Notes: generated by a model not told the origin, from the letters alone. A DNA stretch of 64,000 bases from Candidatus Omnitrophota bacterium (GCA_029261035.1 JAJDCD010000008.1:372001-436000), one strand, 5' to 3'; numbered from the stretch's first letter, positions 44,681 through 54,564 are shown. Numbers and translations: made by a program.

Positions 44681-45040
44681 GCCCGATTTCTCCTTCTAAG
44701 TGCTGAAATAGATAAGATCTTTCTATCTTTTTTATCGAGGGAGTCTCATTATCATCATTTTGTTATTGGGCGTAAGAGCAGCCTCCAGGTAAGAGCAATA
44801 GGCTTGAAGAGCTGAGGAATCTACGGACAAATATACAAAAAATTATTTTAGAGGTTCTCTATAGTGATATTTATTATTCGGCGTGAAGGTTGGCAGATGG
44901 TAAGAGCTTTAGTGAAAATCATTCGCCTTAATAAGGCAACGGTGCATAGTAGCCATTCATTGAAAATTATTATTAACAATCCTTTTGACGTTTTAATTGG
45001 CAACTTTGAGATCAGTAAACGCCACCCGTTCTTCAACACC
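44681..45040. other. gene-free stretch between the mer-like cluster and the qat operon
   Basis: About 360 bp. Two short overlapping ORFs on opposite strands (near 44848-45049) lack start-site support and recognisable sequence. A possible hairpin lies near 44708-44740 (AGATAAGA region). Nothing else was seen. Confidence 0.4.
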
Positions 45041-45832
45041 CTAATTTGAAGCGATCTTGTTCAAGTCTATACCTGCGAACAGCAACACACACTGTGAGTT
45101 ATTCGTAAGACGCGTCATGGTTTGAGTCGCAGATTCGCCATATAACTCAGCTAGTTCTGTTATTGTATGAACAACATCTCTCGGTTCTGAATTTCGAGAG
45201 CCTATTTTAGCAAATGGAGCATCTGTTTCTGTCAGTATTCGGTCTTTTGGAATACTCTGAACCAGAGCACGCCCGCGATCATGTTTGAGCATCGCGGAGT
45301 TTACTGAAAAAAAGCAACCTGCATCAGCTGCGCGTCTTGCTTCTGAGAGCGATCCCGAAAACCAGTGCAGTATGCATAACACTTTAGCGGGATCGCTACG
45401 CTCCTCTATCATAGCAATCACGTCACGTGCTGCGCGTCGACTATGAATAGTCAAAACTCGTCCGCCGTTCCTTTGCGAAGCTTCAAGTACACGGGAAAAC
45501 GCTTTTTTCTGCATTTCATAACTAGCGCTGTGCTGAGGACTACCGTCTAACCCGACTTCGCCAACAAGACGGCAATCGCCAATTAACTGCTCAAGCATCA
45601 CTATCTCCGCATGCCTTTTACCGACAAGCTCCGGGTGTAAACCAACCGCTGCATGTACATATGGACTAGCTTTCATCCATGAATGATTCTGAGCCCAAGC
45701 TTTTGGCGTAGTCGTCACAGCAACAACAGCTATACGATCTCTTTCACATTGCTCTATAACAGCAACGGGATCGGCGTGCAAATCAACGTGACAATGAAAG
45801 TCAAAACCTACTATCCCCTTATTTGTGCTCAC
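45041..45832 (-). CDS. qatD: QatD, TatD-family metal-dependent hydrolase of a Qat defence system
   Basis: 263 aa with a GTG start overlapping the qatC stop (GTGA). TatD-like TIM-barrel markers: FDFHCHVDLHADP at the N-terminus (HxH), GEVGLDGSP, LTIHSRRA, LHWFSGS and a final TETDAPF. TatD enzymes are metal-dependent 3'-5' nucleases or amidohydrolase-type enzymes. Here it is the last of four genes in the order known for the Qat anti-phage system, so a defence effector or processing role is likely. Confidence 0.88.
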   Translation of the reverse strand: MSTNKGIVGFDFHCHVDLHADPVAVIEQCERDRIAVVAVTTTPKAWAQNHSWMKASPYVHAAVGLHPELVGKRHAEIVMLEQLIGDCRLVGEVGLDGSPQHSASYEMQKKAFSRVLEASQRNGGRVLTIHSRRAARDVIAMIEERSDPAKVLCILHWFSGSLSEARRAADAGCFFSVNSAMLKHDRGRALVQSIPKDRILTETDAPFAKIGSRNSEPRDVVHTITELAELYGESATQTMTRLTNNSQCVLLFAGIDLNKIASN

Positions 45833-47193
45833 GGTATTTGTATCACCACGTCATCAACAATTTTTGCAACCTCAGCAATACCTCTTCTAAAAACGGCAGA
45901 GTATTCCAATATCTCCTCCGGCGAATAATCATCAAATGAGCCAGTTTTATGAATCAAAATGTCTGACAGTGCAGGCTTCCGCGAAAGTCGATGGCTCATC
46001 ATTTGAAATGCTCTCACGTCTGTTGCTTCTTTCTGTTTCGCATTAAGCGCTCGAACAGTCAAATCAGGTATGGAATAATTTGTAGAATCCACCCCAAACG
46101 CTGCATGAATTGAAGCTCGACGAATCAAGCATGGCGTGCAGTAGCCGCAGTGCCCTGGCGGACGCCCTTTCCACCGACCTTTGGAAAAGGAGGAACAAGA
46201 TATAGTGATGTCTGCATACTTTTTTAGAAAGGCCACATTTGTACACGCAGAAAGCATTTCACCTTTGGTTTTGAAGCGATAGGGATTCAAAAGTTTCGCT
46301 CCTAGCCCCAAGTTATCCAAAAGTTTTTGCCAGAGAGCCATATAAAAAGGATGCGTTGTACGCGTGCTCCATGCACCAAGTCTCAGTGGATCAAGTGGTA
46401 CGTTTAAAGAGATTAGACCATTCTCTGGGACATAAAGTGGTGTGATGCCGCCGTCCATCGAACTCGCAGCTAAAACCGCCAGCGCAAAGAATATGAAAGA
46501 TCGTCCTCTCGTTGTTGTCTCCGTACCTAGGCCAGTCATGTCATTTTTATCAAAGCTCACATTGGCTCGGACATGGTGAGAGTAAAAATCCCCATATTCT
46601 TCCTCTAATTTGTCGGCACAAATAACCTGACTCTTAGTACTTACATCACGGTAATGGCTAACGAAAACGGTTTTCTTACTAGCTGCAAGCAGGTCAATTG
46701 CTCCGACAAAGCTGTCGAGTCCCCCCGAAAAAAGACAGACGCTATCAAATGTAGTTTTCACAAGTTCTGGGGTTCTCTTGATCAGCGATTCCAGACCCTT
46801 CTGCCTGGGTCTAAAAAAAATCCGCCAGTGATCACCGGTCAGGAATTTCAACGTCCTCTCTATTAGTTTAACATTTGAGTCCCAGTCATCGGGTTTTGCA
46901 ACTGGAATATACAGATCAATCTCGCGTGTCCAACTATCCTGAGAATCAGATACTCGTGAGATTTTGGTATCAGCAGCTGCGACTGTTGCTGCGAGAATAG
47001 CCAAATCAATCGCACTCTCCGGCGGGTACATCCCGCGCTGTGTGAGTTGGTCGAGCATCTGGCCAATGCCATGATTCAAGCGACGGTCATCATCGACAAA
47101 GTGAAGCACTGTAGTCAGTGAAGTTCTATCCTTCACTTTCACTTTTGTTTTGTCGGATGCATTAAGCCGCACCACGATGCTATGACGTTTCAT
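45829..47193 (-). CDS. qatC: QatC, QueC-like ATP-pyrophosphatase of a Qat defence system
   Basis: 454 aa from ATG 47193, which overlaps the qatB stop as ATGA. The PP-loop SGGLDS starts at residue 156 (VCLFSGGLDSFVGAIDLL), and a C-terminal zinc motif CGYCTPCLIRR follows. This is the 7-cyano-7-deazaguanine synthase fold with an extra 150-residue N-terminal domain absent from QueC. Qat systems use it for an unknown nucleotide- or protein-modifying reaction. No queC-D-E-F neighbours occur, supporting a defence role rather than queuosine synthesis. Confidence 0.9.
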   Translation of the reverse strand: MKRHSIVVRLNASDKTKVKVKDRTSLTTVLHFVDDDRRLNHGIGQMLDQLTQRGMYPPESAIDLAILAATVAAADTKISRVSDSQDSWTREIDLYIPVAKPDDWDSNVKLIERTLKFLTGDHWRIFFRPRQKGLESLIKRTPELVKTTFDSVCLFSGGLDSFVGAIDLLAASKKTVFVSHYRDVSTKSQVICADKLEEEYGDFYSHHVRANVSFDKNDMTGLGTETTTRGRSFIFFALAVLAASSMDGGITPLYVPENGLISLNVPLDPLRLGAWSTRTTHPFYMALWQKLLDNLGLGAKLLNPYRFKTKGEMLSACTNVAFLKKYADITISCSSFSKGRWKGRPPGHCGYCTPCLIRRASIHAAFGVDSTNYSIPDLTVRALNAKQKEATDVRAFQMMSHRLSRKPALSDILIHKTGSFDDYSPEEILEYSAVFRRGIAEVAKIVDDVVIQIP

Positions 47194-48080
47194 CCTTCTC
47201 GATCTCCCAATTGCTGCAAAAGATCCCACGCTTCAAGGTAGGTCTTGTCAACGATCTCCCTGATGTCCTCATCGGACATATTGGATAGTTTTTCAAAATC
47301 ACTCGTAAAAGAGTCACGCACAGTTCTTTGGATATAATCCCTAAACTGCCTATCGAATCCATCGATATCATCTAGTCCTTCGGAAAACCGGAATCCGTTT
47401 ATACCGATTTCTTGATATAATCGTGACTCAATCGTATGCCCAAGAAAGCTAAGGAAAATCTCCTGGGTTGCTTCATGTGATAATGCATCAAAATCATCAA
47501 TGCCAAACTGATCCAACTCGGCAATCGTTTCCAGCCATGCGTCTCGTGCGATAGCTTCGTCGACTGATCCACCATCACGACAAATAACCTCGGTAAAACC
47601 AATGAATACGTCTTGGATTTTTCGACCTGATAACTTTTGAAGGTTAAGACGTTGTAATGTCGCCTGTATGCCATCGCGTTGAATGCCTCGGAACACACCA
47701 AGTGCGTTACTCGCCGCTGAACGTGATGCACCCATGCGTCGTACTGCATTCCGGCTGCCGCCTGTCCCAGAACGAACATAATCACGTACAGCTCTTCTAA
47801 GTGATCGCACATTACTGCCGCCAGAACCAACGAACCGTGAAAAATTAGTCCGCGCACCTCTAAAACGTTCTGCCTGGGGAGGAGGTATTGCGGGAAACTC
47901 TTTTCCATTATCTTCAGAGTCTGGTTGCGCGGCGGGGTTACCATTGCCTCCAATGTCATCTTGCTGCTGCATCACAAGGGCGTCACTACACGGCAACAAA
48001 CCAAGAGGTTCATTCTCTAGCCATGTTGGTACGAGAGGCGTCCCTGAACTAGAACCTGATGAAGTTCCTGATGTACCCAT
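47190..48080 (-). CDS. qatB: QatB component of a Qat defence system
   Basis: 296 aa. The N-terminus is Gly/Ser/Thr-rich (GTSGTSSGSSSGTP) and likely disordered, with a motif VPTWL. The middle contains RFRGARTNFSRFVGSGGS, and the C-terminal half is helical (FIGFTEVICRDGGSVDEAIA, WDLLQQLGDREG). No enzymatic motif is visible. It is identified by its place between the KAP ATPase and QueC-like genes, as in qatABCD. It lies 3 bp after qatA. Confidence 0.82.
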   Translation of the reverse strand: MGTSGTSSGSSSGTPLVPTWLENEPLGLLPCSDALVMQQQDDIGGNGNPAAQPDSEDNGKEFPAIPPPQAERFRGARTNFSRFVGSGGSNVRSLRRAVRDYVRSGTGGSRNAVRRMGASRSAASNALGVFRGIQRDGIQATLQRLNLQKLSGRKIQDVFIGFTEVICRDGGSVDEAIARDAWLETIAELDQFGIDDFDALSHEATQEIFLSFLGHTIESRLYQEIGINGFRFSEGLDDIDGFDRQFRDYIQRTVRDSFTSDFEKLSNMSDEDIREIVDKTYLEAWDLLQQLGDREG

Positions 48081-48083
48081 ATA

Positions 48084-50021
48084 TTAATAAGCCCCTTGAT
48101 CCAGTGCTTTAAGCGCTGCTGGTGCACCTTGTTTTAACAAGGAGTTATCCTCTTGAGTTTCCCATCCTCGTATCACCGACTTCAATTCATCACGAGCCTT
48201 CGACTCCGTAATAGCCTCGTTCCAACCTTTCAATATCCAAAGCCCTACTTTTTTAGGATCAAGGCTGCCCAATAATTTCACAACTTCGCTTTGAAATTGA
48301 TGGTGATGTTTAGCCACTATGGTGAGACCGTTTATACCGGGCGGTGGGTTGTTAAGACTACTCACACTAAGAACTCGCTCTCGCAATACACTAAAAATGG
48401 TATTCGCATCACCTTCAATCAATGCTTTAACCTCCGATTCCGCCGTTCTAACTTCTAACTGCGACCCACAAAGTCTTTTAATTAATGCCTCCAAAGCTCC
48501 CGACCCGCTCTCTCCACTAAGCATACGCTTGTCGCGCACTACGAATACATATGGTCGCAAATCTTCATTTCCGAGCTCGGGCTTAATTTGGAGCCAACGT
48601 TTTAGCCAATCACGTTCAAGCCATTTATCAGCACCCGCTTGTTGAATTTCTTTCTCTGATGTCATCACTTTCTTATCTCTACTTTTCTTCTTTTCATCCG
48701 ATTGAGCCCCCTTACCATAACCTTCTAAGTAGACGACATCTCTAGCCTTCCCGCTATCAGAAGTCATAGCTTGTGCGGCAACGCGCTCATAAAAATCAGG
48801 TTGGAAACGTTCAGCGAGCATAAGCTTAGCTAACACAGGCTGATTAATTAGCCCCTCAAACCCTCTCGCTTTCGCAATCATTTGACGTACAATCAATGCG
48901 TTAAGAAAACGCTTTACCTGCCGCGGGTTTCCTTTCGTGCCCTCCGCAAGCATTGGGGCAATTTGTTGCGCCAAAACAAATGCTAAATCCAAGCCTTCCT
49001 TCTTCGCATTATCCACCTCTTGAACATCAGTTTGCGATAGGCTGGCTCCAAGCCAGGGTTTCTTCAAGCCCTCTTTCGCTTTCATCAGAAGCCTATTAAA
49101 ACCATCATGATCTTCCCCAACTAGACTCTGTACCAACAAAAGAGTCACATAAGTGCGAGTTTCCTGAGCACCAAGCATCGGTATCGTGAACGGAATCTGG
49201 ACAAGCTTTTCCAAATAATTTCGTGCATATGGTAAAGGCCCAGACGCAACTGGCAAATCTGGAAAATGCTGTCGTACTGCATATTCGATCATTGCCTCAT
49301 CAGCAGCAATAATAAATGCTGTTTTGGGCACAAATAAAAATAACCGAATAGCTTCCAGTGTCTCAATTGCTGTTGTGGGAAGGCATCGATCGAGATCATC
49401 AATCAACACAACAAGTTGATCAACCTTTGCCTCCTGAAGCAACTCTTGAAAGTCTTTTCGAAACTCATGGATGGTATCCGGCAAATTCTCACCATCCTCA
49501 GACGGCTTTAGAAAGCCCGCTACTTCTTCGACACGCGCTGGGATCTCACTAGGATTGATACTTGCAGCATTTTGAGCCAGATCCTTCAGCGTACTGAGAG
49601 CAGTTCCAATTTGATCTGGAGAGGGTAAACCCGTGATAATATTAAAAGCCACGCCACTACCACGTTTGGCGACTTTCAGCCAATTCACGCGCTTAATCAG
49701 TTTATTGGCAAACTCTTTAACCTTACCTACCGTTGAACGCTGTCGACACAGCTCAGTAATCGTCGCTTCAATCAAAACAGTCTTCGCATCATCAAACCCT
49801 TCAAATGTCCAACCATTAAACCACAGCACGGCAACGTTTTTATCCGAGGACAAATCCTTCTCAATCATTTTGAGAATACTAGATTTGCCAGCTCCCCAAT
49901 CACCATGGATACCAATCGTCAATGGACGACTACGATTATGTTTTAATGTTTCGATAATCGTTTGCGAAATAGCCTCACAATTAAGAAAATCAACTTCTGT
50001 CTCGTTGTCTGGAATTAGCAT
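48084..50021 (-). CDS. qatA: QatA, KAP-family P-loop NTPase of a Qat defence system
   Basis: 645 aa. Walker A GDWGAGKS is at residues 40-47, and Walker B (VVLIDDLDRCLP) near residues 205-216, followed by ETLEAIRLFLF and a KAP-type sensor region (GNPRQVKRFLNAL). KAP NTPases are often membrane-associated scaffolds; no clear TM insert is visible here. It is the first gene of a four-gene operon with a TATAAT-like -10 (50086-50081) upstream. It probably senses infection or assembles the QatBCD complex. Confidence 0.9.
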   Translation of the reverse strand: MLIPDNETEVDFLNCEAISQTIIETLKHNRSRPLTIGIHGDWGAGKSSILKMIEKDLSSDKNVAVLWFNGWTFEGFDDAKTVLIEATITELCRQRSTVGKVKEFANKLIKRVNWLKVAKRGSGVAFNIITGLPSPDQIGTALSTLKDLAQNAASINPSEIPARVEEVAGFLKPSEDGENLPDTIHEFRKDFQELLQEAKVDQLVVLIDDLDRCLPTTAIETLEAIRLFLFVPKTAFIIAADEAMIEYAVRQHFPDLPVASGPLPYARNYLEKLVQIPFTIPMLGAQETRTYVTLLLVQSLVGEDHDGFNRLLMKAKEGLKKPWLGASLSQTDVQEVDNAKKEGLDLAFVLAQQIAPMLAEGTKGNPRQVKRFLNALIVRQMIAKARGFEGLINQPVLAKLMLAERFQPDFYERVAAQAMTSDSGKARDVVYLEGYGKGAQSDEKKKSRDKKVMTSEKEIQQAGADKWLERDWLKRWLQIKPELGNEDLRPYVFVVRDKRMLSGESGSGALEALIKRLCGSQLEVRTAESEVKALIEGDANTIFSVLRERVLSVSSLNNPPPGINGLTIVAKHHHQFQSEVVKLLGSLDPKKVGLWILKGWNEAITESKARDELKSVIRGWETQEDNSLLKQGAPAALKALDQGAY

Positions 50022-50158
50022 AGTGATCTCACTGCAAAAATAGTTCGTGTCATTAATTATTAGCCCAATTTATTTTCCTCATTATATACCACCCTCTAGT
50101 GTTCGGAAAATGATCATTTAAACAGGTTAGATTTATCGAGGTAAGAATCGTCCATCTT

Positions 50159-50707
50159 TTAGGGGCTATTTGGCATTTCAAGCTTGTCCAATATTTCACG
50201 AAATCTAGCTAGCTGTAACCTCTCATCACCCAGTTTTACAATTTCAAGTAATCGACGGAGATGAAAATGTTTGACAATTTGAGGAAAGGGATTTTTTGTG
50301 AGAACTTCACGTATCCCCTGAGGAAGATTTAGGATTCGCAGAAGCTTAGCGATATAGGACCAATCCTCCCCTGTCATCTCAGCTAATTGGCGGATACTTG
50401 AAGCACCTGTTGACTCCATCAATCGCTTGAAATATTCAGCTTTTTTTATGGGATTATTCTCAAGGCGCTTTTGAAAAATTCTGTGTTTTTGAAGATCTTT
50501 TTGGGTGGGAATCAAGCCGGTTTTAAGGCTATTTGGTCGGTCCTCAAGAACAAAAACTCTTTTACCTGACTTGTAAATGCTATAGAATGATTCAAAATAA
50601 TCAAACGAACGGGAAATCGCTACTTGGGAAATTAGTTCGTCGAGCGTCCGAGTGGGGACCCCATATAAAAAAAGCCATCCAAAACGGATGGCTTTTTTTA
50701 TGCCCAT
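50159..50707 (-). CDS. ParB/KorB-like HTH protein; start uncertain
   Basis: 182 aa as read, but the first ~17 residues are translated from the terminator hairpin region, so the true start is unclear. The middle holds a ParB-like HTH: STGASSIRQLAEMTGEDWSYI, then KLLRILNLPQGIREVLTK. The N-terminal part includes LDEL, also encoded in the 48-nt repeats elsewhere. It has no ParA or parS neighbour. It may be a DNA-binding protein of a mobile cassette. The upstream 110-bp stretch to qatA is ordinary. Confidence 0.55.
   Translation of the reverse strand: MGIKKAIRFGWLFLYGVPTRTLDELISQVAISRSFDYFESFYSIYKSGKRVFVLEDRPNSLKTGLIPTQKDLQKHRIFQKRLENNPIKKAEYFKRLMESTGASSIRQLAEMTGEDWSYIAKLLRILNLPQGIREVLTKNPFPQIVKHFHLRRLLEIVKLGDERLQLARFREILDKLEMPNSP
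50615..50662 (-). repeat. degenerate copy of the 48-nt 5' repeat
   Basis: Aligns with 54565-54613, 59071-59118 and 61065-61112 (shared features: GCTAC, TTGRGGAAAT, TTCG/TTCT, GACCC). This copy is the most diverged and lies inside the ParB-like reading frame. In one frame it encodes LDEL by synonymous codons. Confidence 0.5.
50667..50699 (-). terminator. strong bidirectional terminator downstream of the 1115-aa gene
   Basis: 14-bp perfect stem (50667-50680 and 50686-50699, GCCATCC core) with loop AAAAC, flanked by A- and T-runs. A near-identical copy lies at 54619-54651. Confidence 0.85.
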
Positions 50708-50727
50708 GGTGAGCGACGGGACTTGAA
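50707..50727 (-). other. tRNA 3'-end-like sequence (possible attachment site)
   Basis: On the minus strand it reads TTCAAGTCCCGTCGCTCACC, a T-loop, T-stem 3' strand and acceptor 3' strand of a tRNA. The 5' part of the tRNA is absent, so it is a fragment as left at integration sites. A second copy is at 54659-54679. Confidence 0.5.
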
Positions 50728-50766
50728 AAGAGGCCCGACCAGTTTATATAAGATGAAATAAAAATA

Positions 50767-50927
50767 GAGCTGACTCAATGTCAGGTCTCTTTTCATTGAA
50801 TTCCTTAGGAGGGCCGAATGGCCGACCTGGAGTAAGTACTTACGACCAGTAAGTAACGAACGTAAGGCGCCAAGTCCCTCGACTGAGAAACCTTAGCAAT
50901 TCCAAACCAATTCAACATTCAACAACT
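50767..50927 (-). repeat. conserved 3'-UTR element, copy 1 (covarying hairpin)
   Basis: Downstream of the 1115-aa gene. Contains hairpin ACTTAC-GACCA-GTAAGT (50838-50854), a second hairpin CTGAC-TCAAT-GTCAG (50770-50784) and the block GGCGCCAAGTCC. Copies occur at 54718-54852 and, partially, 61204-61290. The paired change A-T to G-C in copy 2 supports RNA structure. Confidence 0.6.
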
Positions 50928-50992
50928 GACCCCCAAAATGCAAACTCAAATGTTGGATTGTGTTCATATCGTGTTGATGAACACTTAAGGAA

Positions 50993-53900
50993 TTATGCTG
51001 CTCGTGCTATGGCTAAATCCGCTTCATGGGATTGAACTAGGGCTAATAAAGCTTCCCCTACCGCAGAGAAGAATCCATCTACTTTCCTTAATCCGTATTT
51101 CGTCAGGAAGGCTAATGGGTTCTCTGATTGAGTGTAGAGTAAAGCTACTCCTAAAAGCCCATTCTCTTCGTTTGGATATCTAAACTTATTGTCTCCGACT
51201 AATGTGAAGTCTTCTGCTGGATCAATGGTTCGAGATAAATGAAGATTATGTTGGGCTTTACGTATTCCCTTTGCAGCCTCTCTCGCATTTTGTGGAGTGA
51301 AGTGTATGTTTGGTAGATTAAGCAATGGTTGTTTATCATACGAACCTGCATTAGTAACCACCACTTGTAACTGCTTTGGATTCCTCGCTGCTAGTTTGAA
51401 GATTTCATCCAGTTGAGCACGAGAGAAGTTGTCTATGTCACGTCCGATGAAAACATTTATGGATTCTTTTAGGTTGTCTAGGACAGAAACATTTACAGAA
51501 CCCAAACTCTTCGCATCGGCTTCATCTTCTGTTCCCAATGATGCCCCACTCACTCTCTCTGGAAACACTTCATTAGGGAATAAACCTTGTTCGTATTCTG
51601 TGAAAGCAGGATCAATGTTGGCGTACAAGACGCGAACGGTTCCGTCGTTGCCTACAGTCACAAACTTTTTTTGATCAGGAGTTATAACAACATCTTGAAT
51701 TCCTCCACTATGTCCTTCTAGTCGTTGGCGCTCTTCTCCTGTCTGGATATCCCACATCCGTAGAGTTCCATCTCGATACCCTGTTACAATCTGTTGCCCA
51801 TCAGGAGTGATGGTTAGAACATCATCAACAAATCCACCATCCTCTTCAATATCACGATGCCCTCTAAACATCAGAAGCCGTTCCCCTGTATTTATATCCC
51901 AAACTCGAACAATTCCATCTTCACTGCTGGTTACAACCTTCTTGCTATCCGGGGTAATCGTAATGACCGTTACACTATCTGCTTCTTGCATAGGATTTAG
52001 ATCAAAACCAGGAATTCGTTGTTGGGTTTCTGTATCCCACACTTCTAAACGTCGGCCTTCATCCATAAAATTAAGGCTCGTCAAAGCCATTCGTTTGTTA
52101 TCAGGGCTTAAAGCAACAAAGGCTGCAGACGGGATTGCTTCTGATTCAATCATATAAAGACTCTCTTGGGTTTTCCAATCCAAAACTTGCACTCTTGTTA
52201 CCCATTCTCCTACGAGATCATTAGGAGCTGGTTCACTAATGACAAGATAACGTATAAACAAGCTCCCATCCCGACTAAAAGGTGTACTTCGATAAAATAT
52301 CTCATGCGGTGTAGATGGTGATACTGTTAATGATTCAAAAGGTGTCCAAAACAAAGTGTTAATTCCTTGATTCTGGGATATTAAAACTTTATTTCCATCA
52401 GGAGTAAAATAAGCAGCATCAGCATCAGAAGCGGATGCTGTTCTTTTTCCCGTTAACATGTCCCAAATAGTAACCCTTTGATCTAACCCTATAGTCACAA
52501 TTTGACTTCCATCTGGATGAATTGAAACTCTGTCTAGTGGACTTCCATAATTTGCTACTACCCGACTCCTTAACCTTTCTCCATCCCAACTGTAAAGACT
52601 ATCTATCACCCTATTTAAGCTCGGCAAATCCTCTCTTTCGAGAACTGCTTTCACACCACCCGCTCTTCCCACTGCTGCTAATAATGCCTTTAAATCTTCC
52701 TCATCTTCATGCGCTCCATATTGCTTCAGTGCTGCTTTAACTTTGTCTCTATCTGTCCCCAAACTCTTTGCATCGACTTCATCTTCTTCTGTCACAACTC
52801 CACCTTGAGCTGTTGTCTCCCATCCTTCTTTCAACCGATCCAGCTGTGTCAAAACTCGTTCTAGGCCAATAGCATCAATGCTCTCTAAAACCTCTAAAAC
52901 CTCTGGGGTGTGTTTGTGGGGAACGTAATATTCTTCTGTTGTACCATTAGTTAATTTAAATACTTTATCAAGTTTTCGATAAAACTCCTCTTTTGCATCC
53001 TCACTTAGCTCTTCATATTTTCTAAAAACATCATCAATCCTATCTAGCTGCTCTTTTACTCCTTGCTTAGAATCAATCCCTAAAGAAAGTATTATCGGAA
53101 CAAAAAGAGATGCTTCTGCTTCTTCAAAAAATCTCATGCTCCAATTTCTTACAAACCTCTGATAGTCTTCATCATTATTTTCGGCTACCATCTCCAATGT
53201 AAGATCTAATTTCTCCCAAAAAGCTATAAAATGCCCTCCCCAATCCTCACCACCACCCCCCTCTAGAACAAGGTTTTCAATAAAGGCTATAAAAAAATTA
53301 AGATTAAAAGTAGAAGGAGCTAACACTCCAAATCTCACAGCCCTAGTTAAAGAAATAAGAGGATCGTAATGACTACCGCCAACCTGATTTACTCGACTAG
53401 CGTAATAAAAAAACATTGTTTCCATCATCTCTCCATCTATCACTCCTGCTTGAACAGCTTTCCCTAAACTTAGAAGAGGATCGAAATAAATATAAAATTC
53501 ATGGTTAGCATCAGCATTTACAATACTACGGTCTAATAACTTACCTAACACTGAAGGGTCTGCTTCTCTATCTCTAACTGCTTCTATTAACCTTCTCAGA
53601 GATTCAAAATCTTCATCGCTCCCCCCCGTCGTGAAACCATGCGTAATTTTTAAAAAGCGCTCGACATCAAGTAAACTTTTGTCAGCACCACCCTCTTTAA
53701 CTGCCTGGGCAACAATCACTAAAAAACCAGAGATCTTCTCTAAATATCTACCCTCCTCCCTCCACTTTACATAACTAGTATTCGTTTCTGATACAGCTTT
53801 TAACAACGCAACAACGTCTTCTGTGGTCTGACCCGTCACATCCTTCAATTCCATTAATAATTCAAATGCTTCAAAAGCATTTGCTGTTTCACTTAAAATC

Positions 53901-54340
53901 TGAAGTACTTCTTTCTGGCTAATATTATACGACTCGCTAATAAATTTCCTCATTTCACCTGCCACTGCATCCTTAAAGAAATCACCCAATTCTTCATTAC
54001 GAAGTAATAGAGTTAATGATTGTATTATTTGCGCATTAGTACGGCCTGCCCTTATAAGTTTTTGTATATATTCAAAAATCAACGCAGTGTCTTTCCCAGA
54101 CTTCATTTGTTTTTCCAAATCTACCAAATCCCTGTCTGTCCCCAAACTCTTAGCATCTGCGTAATCTGGCTGCTCAGCATCCCTACCTTCTAATAATGCT
54201 TCTTCGTAAATAGATTGTGGTCTTGCTGCATACAAAGGAGTGGCATATTCAAAGATATTAAAAAGTGTGAAGAAAATGGACAGTAAAATAGTAGTGTTTT
54301 TGTGGAATATAGGTAATCCTGGTTTAGACTGACACTTCAT
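50993..54340 (-). CDS. secreted modular WD40 protein with A(K/Q)SLG junctions (paralogue 1)
   Basis: 1115 aa. A signal peptide (residues 1-38, FEYATPLYA) is followed by ARPQSIYEEA and the first junction DAKSLG (62-67). Residues 70-520 are helical repeats. A second DAKSLG (523-528) opens the module TDRDKVKAALKQYGAHED, which leads into WD40 repeats (about 600-905, for example GTVRVLYAN). The third junction ASLGTEDEADAKSLG ends at residue 947, and a 168-aa C-terminal domain follows (LDEIFKLAARNPKQLQVVV, LARAA-type end). It is the tandem paralogue of 54894-58847. Probably a surface or periplasmic interaction protein; function unknown. Confidence 0.75.
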   Translation of the reverse strand: MKCQSKPGLPIFHKNTTILLSIFFTLFNIFEYATPLYAARPQSIYEEALLEGRDAEQPDYADAKSLGTDRDLVDLEKQMKSGKDTALIFEYIQKLIRAGRTNAQIIQSLTLLLRNEELGDFFKDAVAGEMRKFISESYNISQKEVLQILSETANAFEAFELLMELKDVTGQTTEDVVALLKAVSETNTSYVKWREEGRYLEKISGFLVIVAQAVKEGGADKSLLDVERFLKITHGFTTGGSDEDFESLRRLIEAVRDREADPSVLGKLLDRSIVNADANHEFYIYFDPLLSLGKAVQAGVIDGEMMETMFFYYASRVNQVGGSHYDPLISLTRAVRFGVLAPSTFNLNFFIAFIENLVLEGGGGEDWGGHFIAFWEKLDLTLEMVAENNDEDYQRFVRNWSMRFFEEAEASLFVPIILSLGIDSKQGVKEQLDRIDDVFRKYEELSEDAKEEFYRKLDKVFKLTNGTTEEYYVPHKHTPEVLEVLESIDAIGLERVLTQLDRLKEGWETTAQGGVVTEEDEVDAKSLGTDRDKVKAALKQYGAHEDEEDLKALLAAVGRAGGVKAVLEREDLPSLNRVIDSLYSWDGERLRSRVVANYGSPLDRVSIHPDGSQIVTIGLDQRVTIWDMLTGKRTASASDADAAYFTPDGNKVLISQNQGINTLFWTPFESLTVSPSTPHEIFYRSTPFSRDGSLFIRYLVISEPAPNDLVGEWVTRVQVLDWKTQESLYMIESEAIPSAAFVALSPDNKRMALTSLNFMDEGRRLEVWDTETQQRIPGFDLNPMQEADSVTVITITPDSKKVVTSSEDGIVRVWDINTGERLLMFRGHRDIEEDGGFVDDVLTITPDGQQIVTGYRDGTLRMWDIQTGEERQRLEGHSGGIQDVVITPDQKKFVTVGNDGTVRVLYANIDPAFTEYEQGLFPNEVFPERVSGASLGTEDEADAKSLGSVNVSVLDNLKESINVFIGRDIDNFSRAQLDEIFKLAARNPKQLQVVVTNAGSYDKQPLLNLPNIHFTPQNAREAAKGIRKAQHNLHLSRTIDPAEDFTLVGDNKFRYPNEENGLLGVALLYTQSENPLAFLTKYGLRKVDGFFSAVGEALLALVQSHEADLAIARAA

Positions 54341-54564
54341 TTAGACAAAGTCCCCTTTGGGTAAAGGATACCATATTAAATTATATTGTAGAAATACCCA
54401 AAAATTACCCGCCGCGTGAGAGTCTGCCTAGTATACCCACTACCCCCGGGGTACCCCCGAAAGCAAGTTTGATAAGAATTGTAAGGTCTGAAATAAAAGG
54501 GCTTATTAGGTCTATTAGGAGGCTAAAACGGGTATGTTCATAGGGATACTTAAGGAAAATTGTT
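54341..54564 (-). promoter_or_regulatory. conserved leader of paralogue 1
   Basis: Nearly identical to 58848-59070. Features: AAAGGGGA Shine-Dalgarno-like site before the start, an AT-rich TATAATT-type region, and a palindrome GGGGTACCCC (54448-54457) in a C/G-tract about 110 nt upstream. No good -35 was found. Confidence 0.55.

Noticed and set aside
44848-45049. Two overlapping short ORFs on opposite strands before the qat operon
   Set aside because: No Shine-Dalgarno, no recognisable motif, and each is the mirror of the other; kept as a gene-free stretch.
45829-47193. Queuosine or 7-deazapurine biosynthesis gene (queC)
   Set aside because: The protein is much longer than QueC and stands in qatABCD order with no other que genes, so a defence role fits better.
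50659-50760. Possible intact tRNA gene
   Set aside because: Only the T-loop to acceptor 3' strand is present; the 5' acceptor strand, D-arm and anticodon arm are absent.
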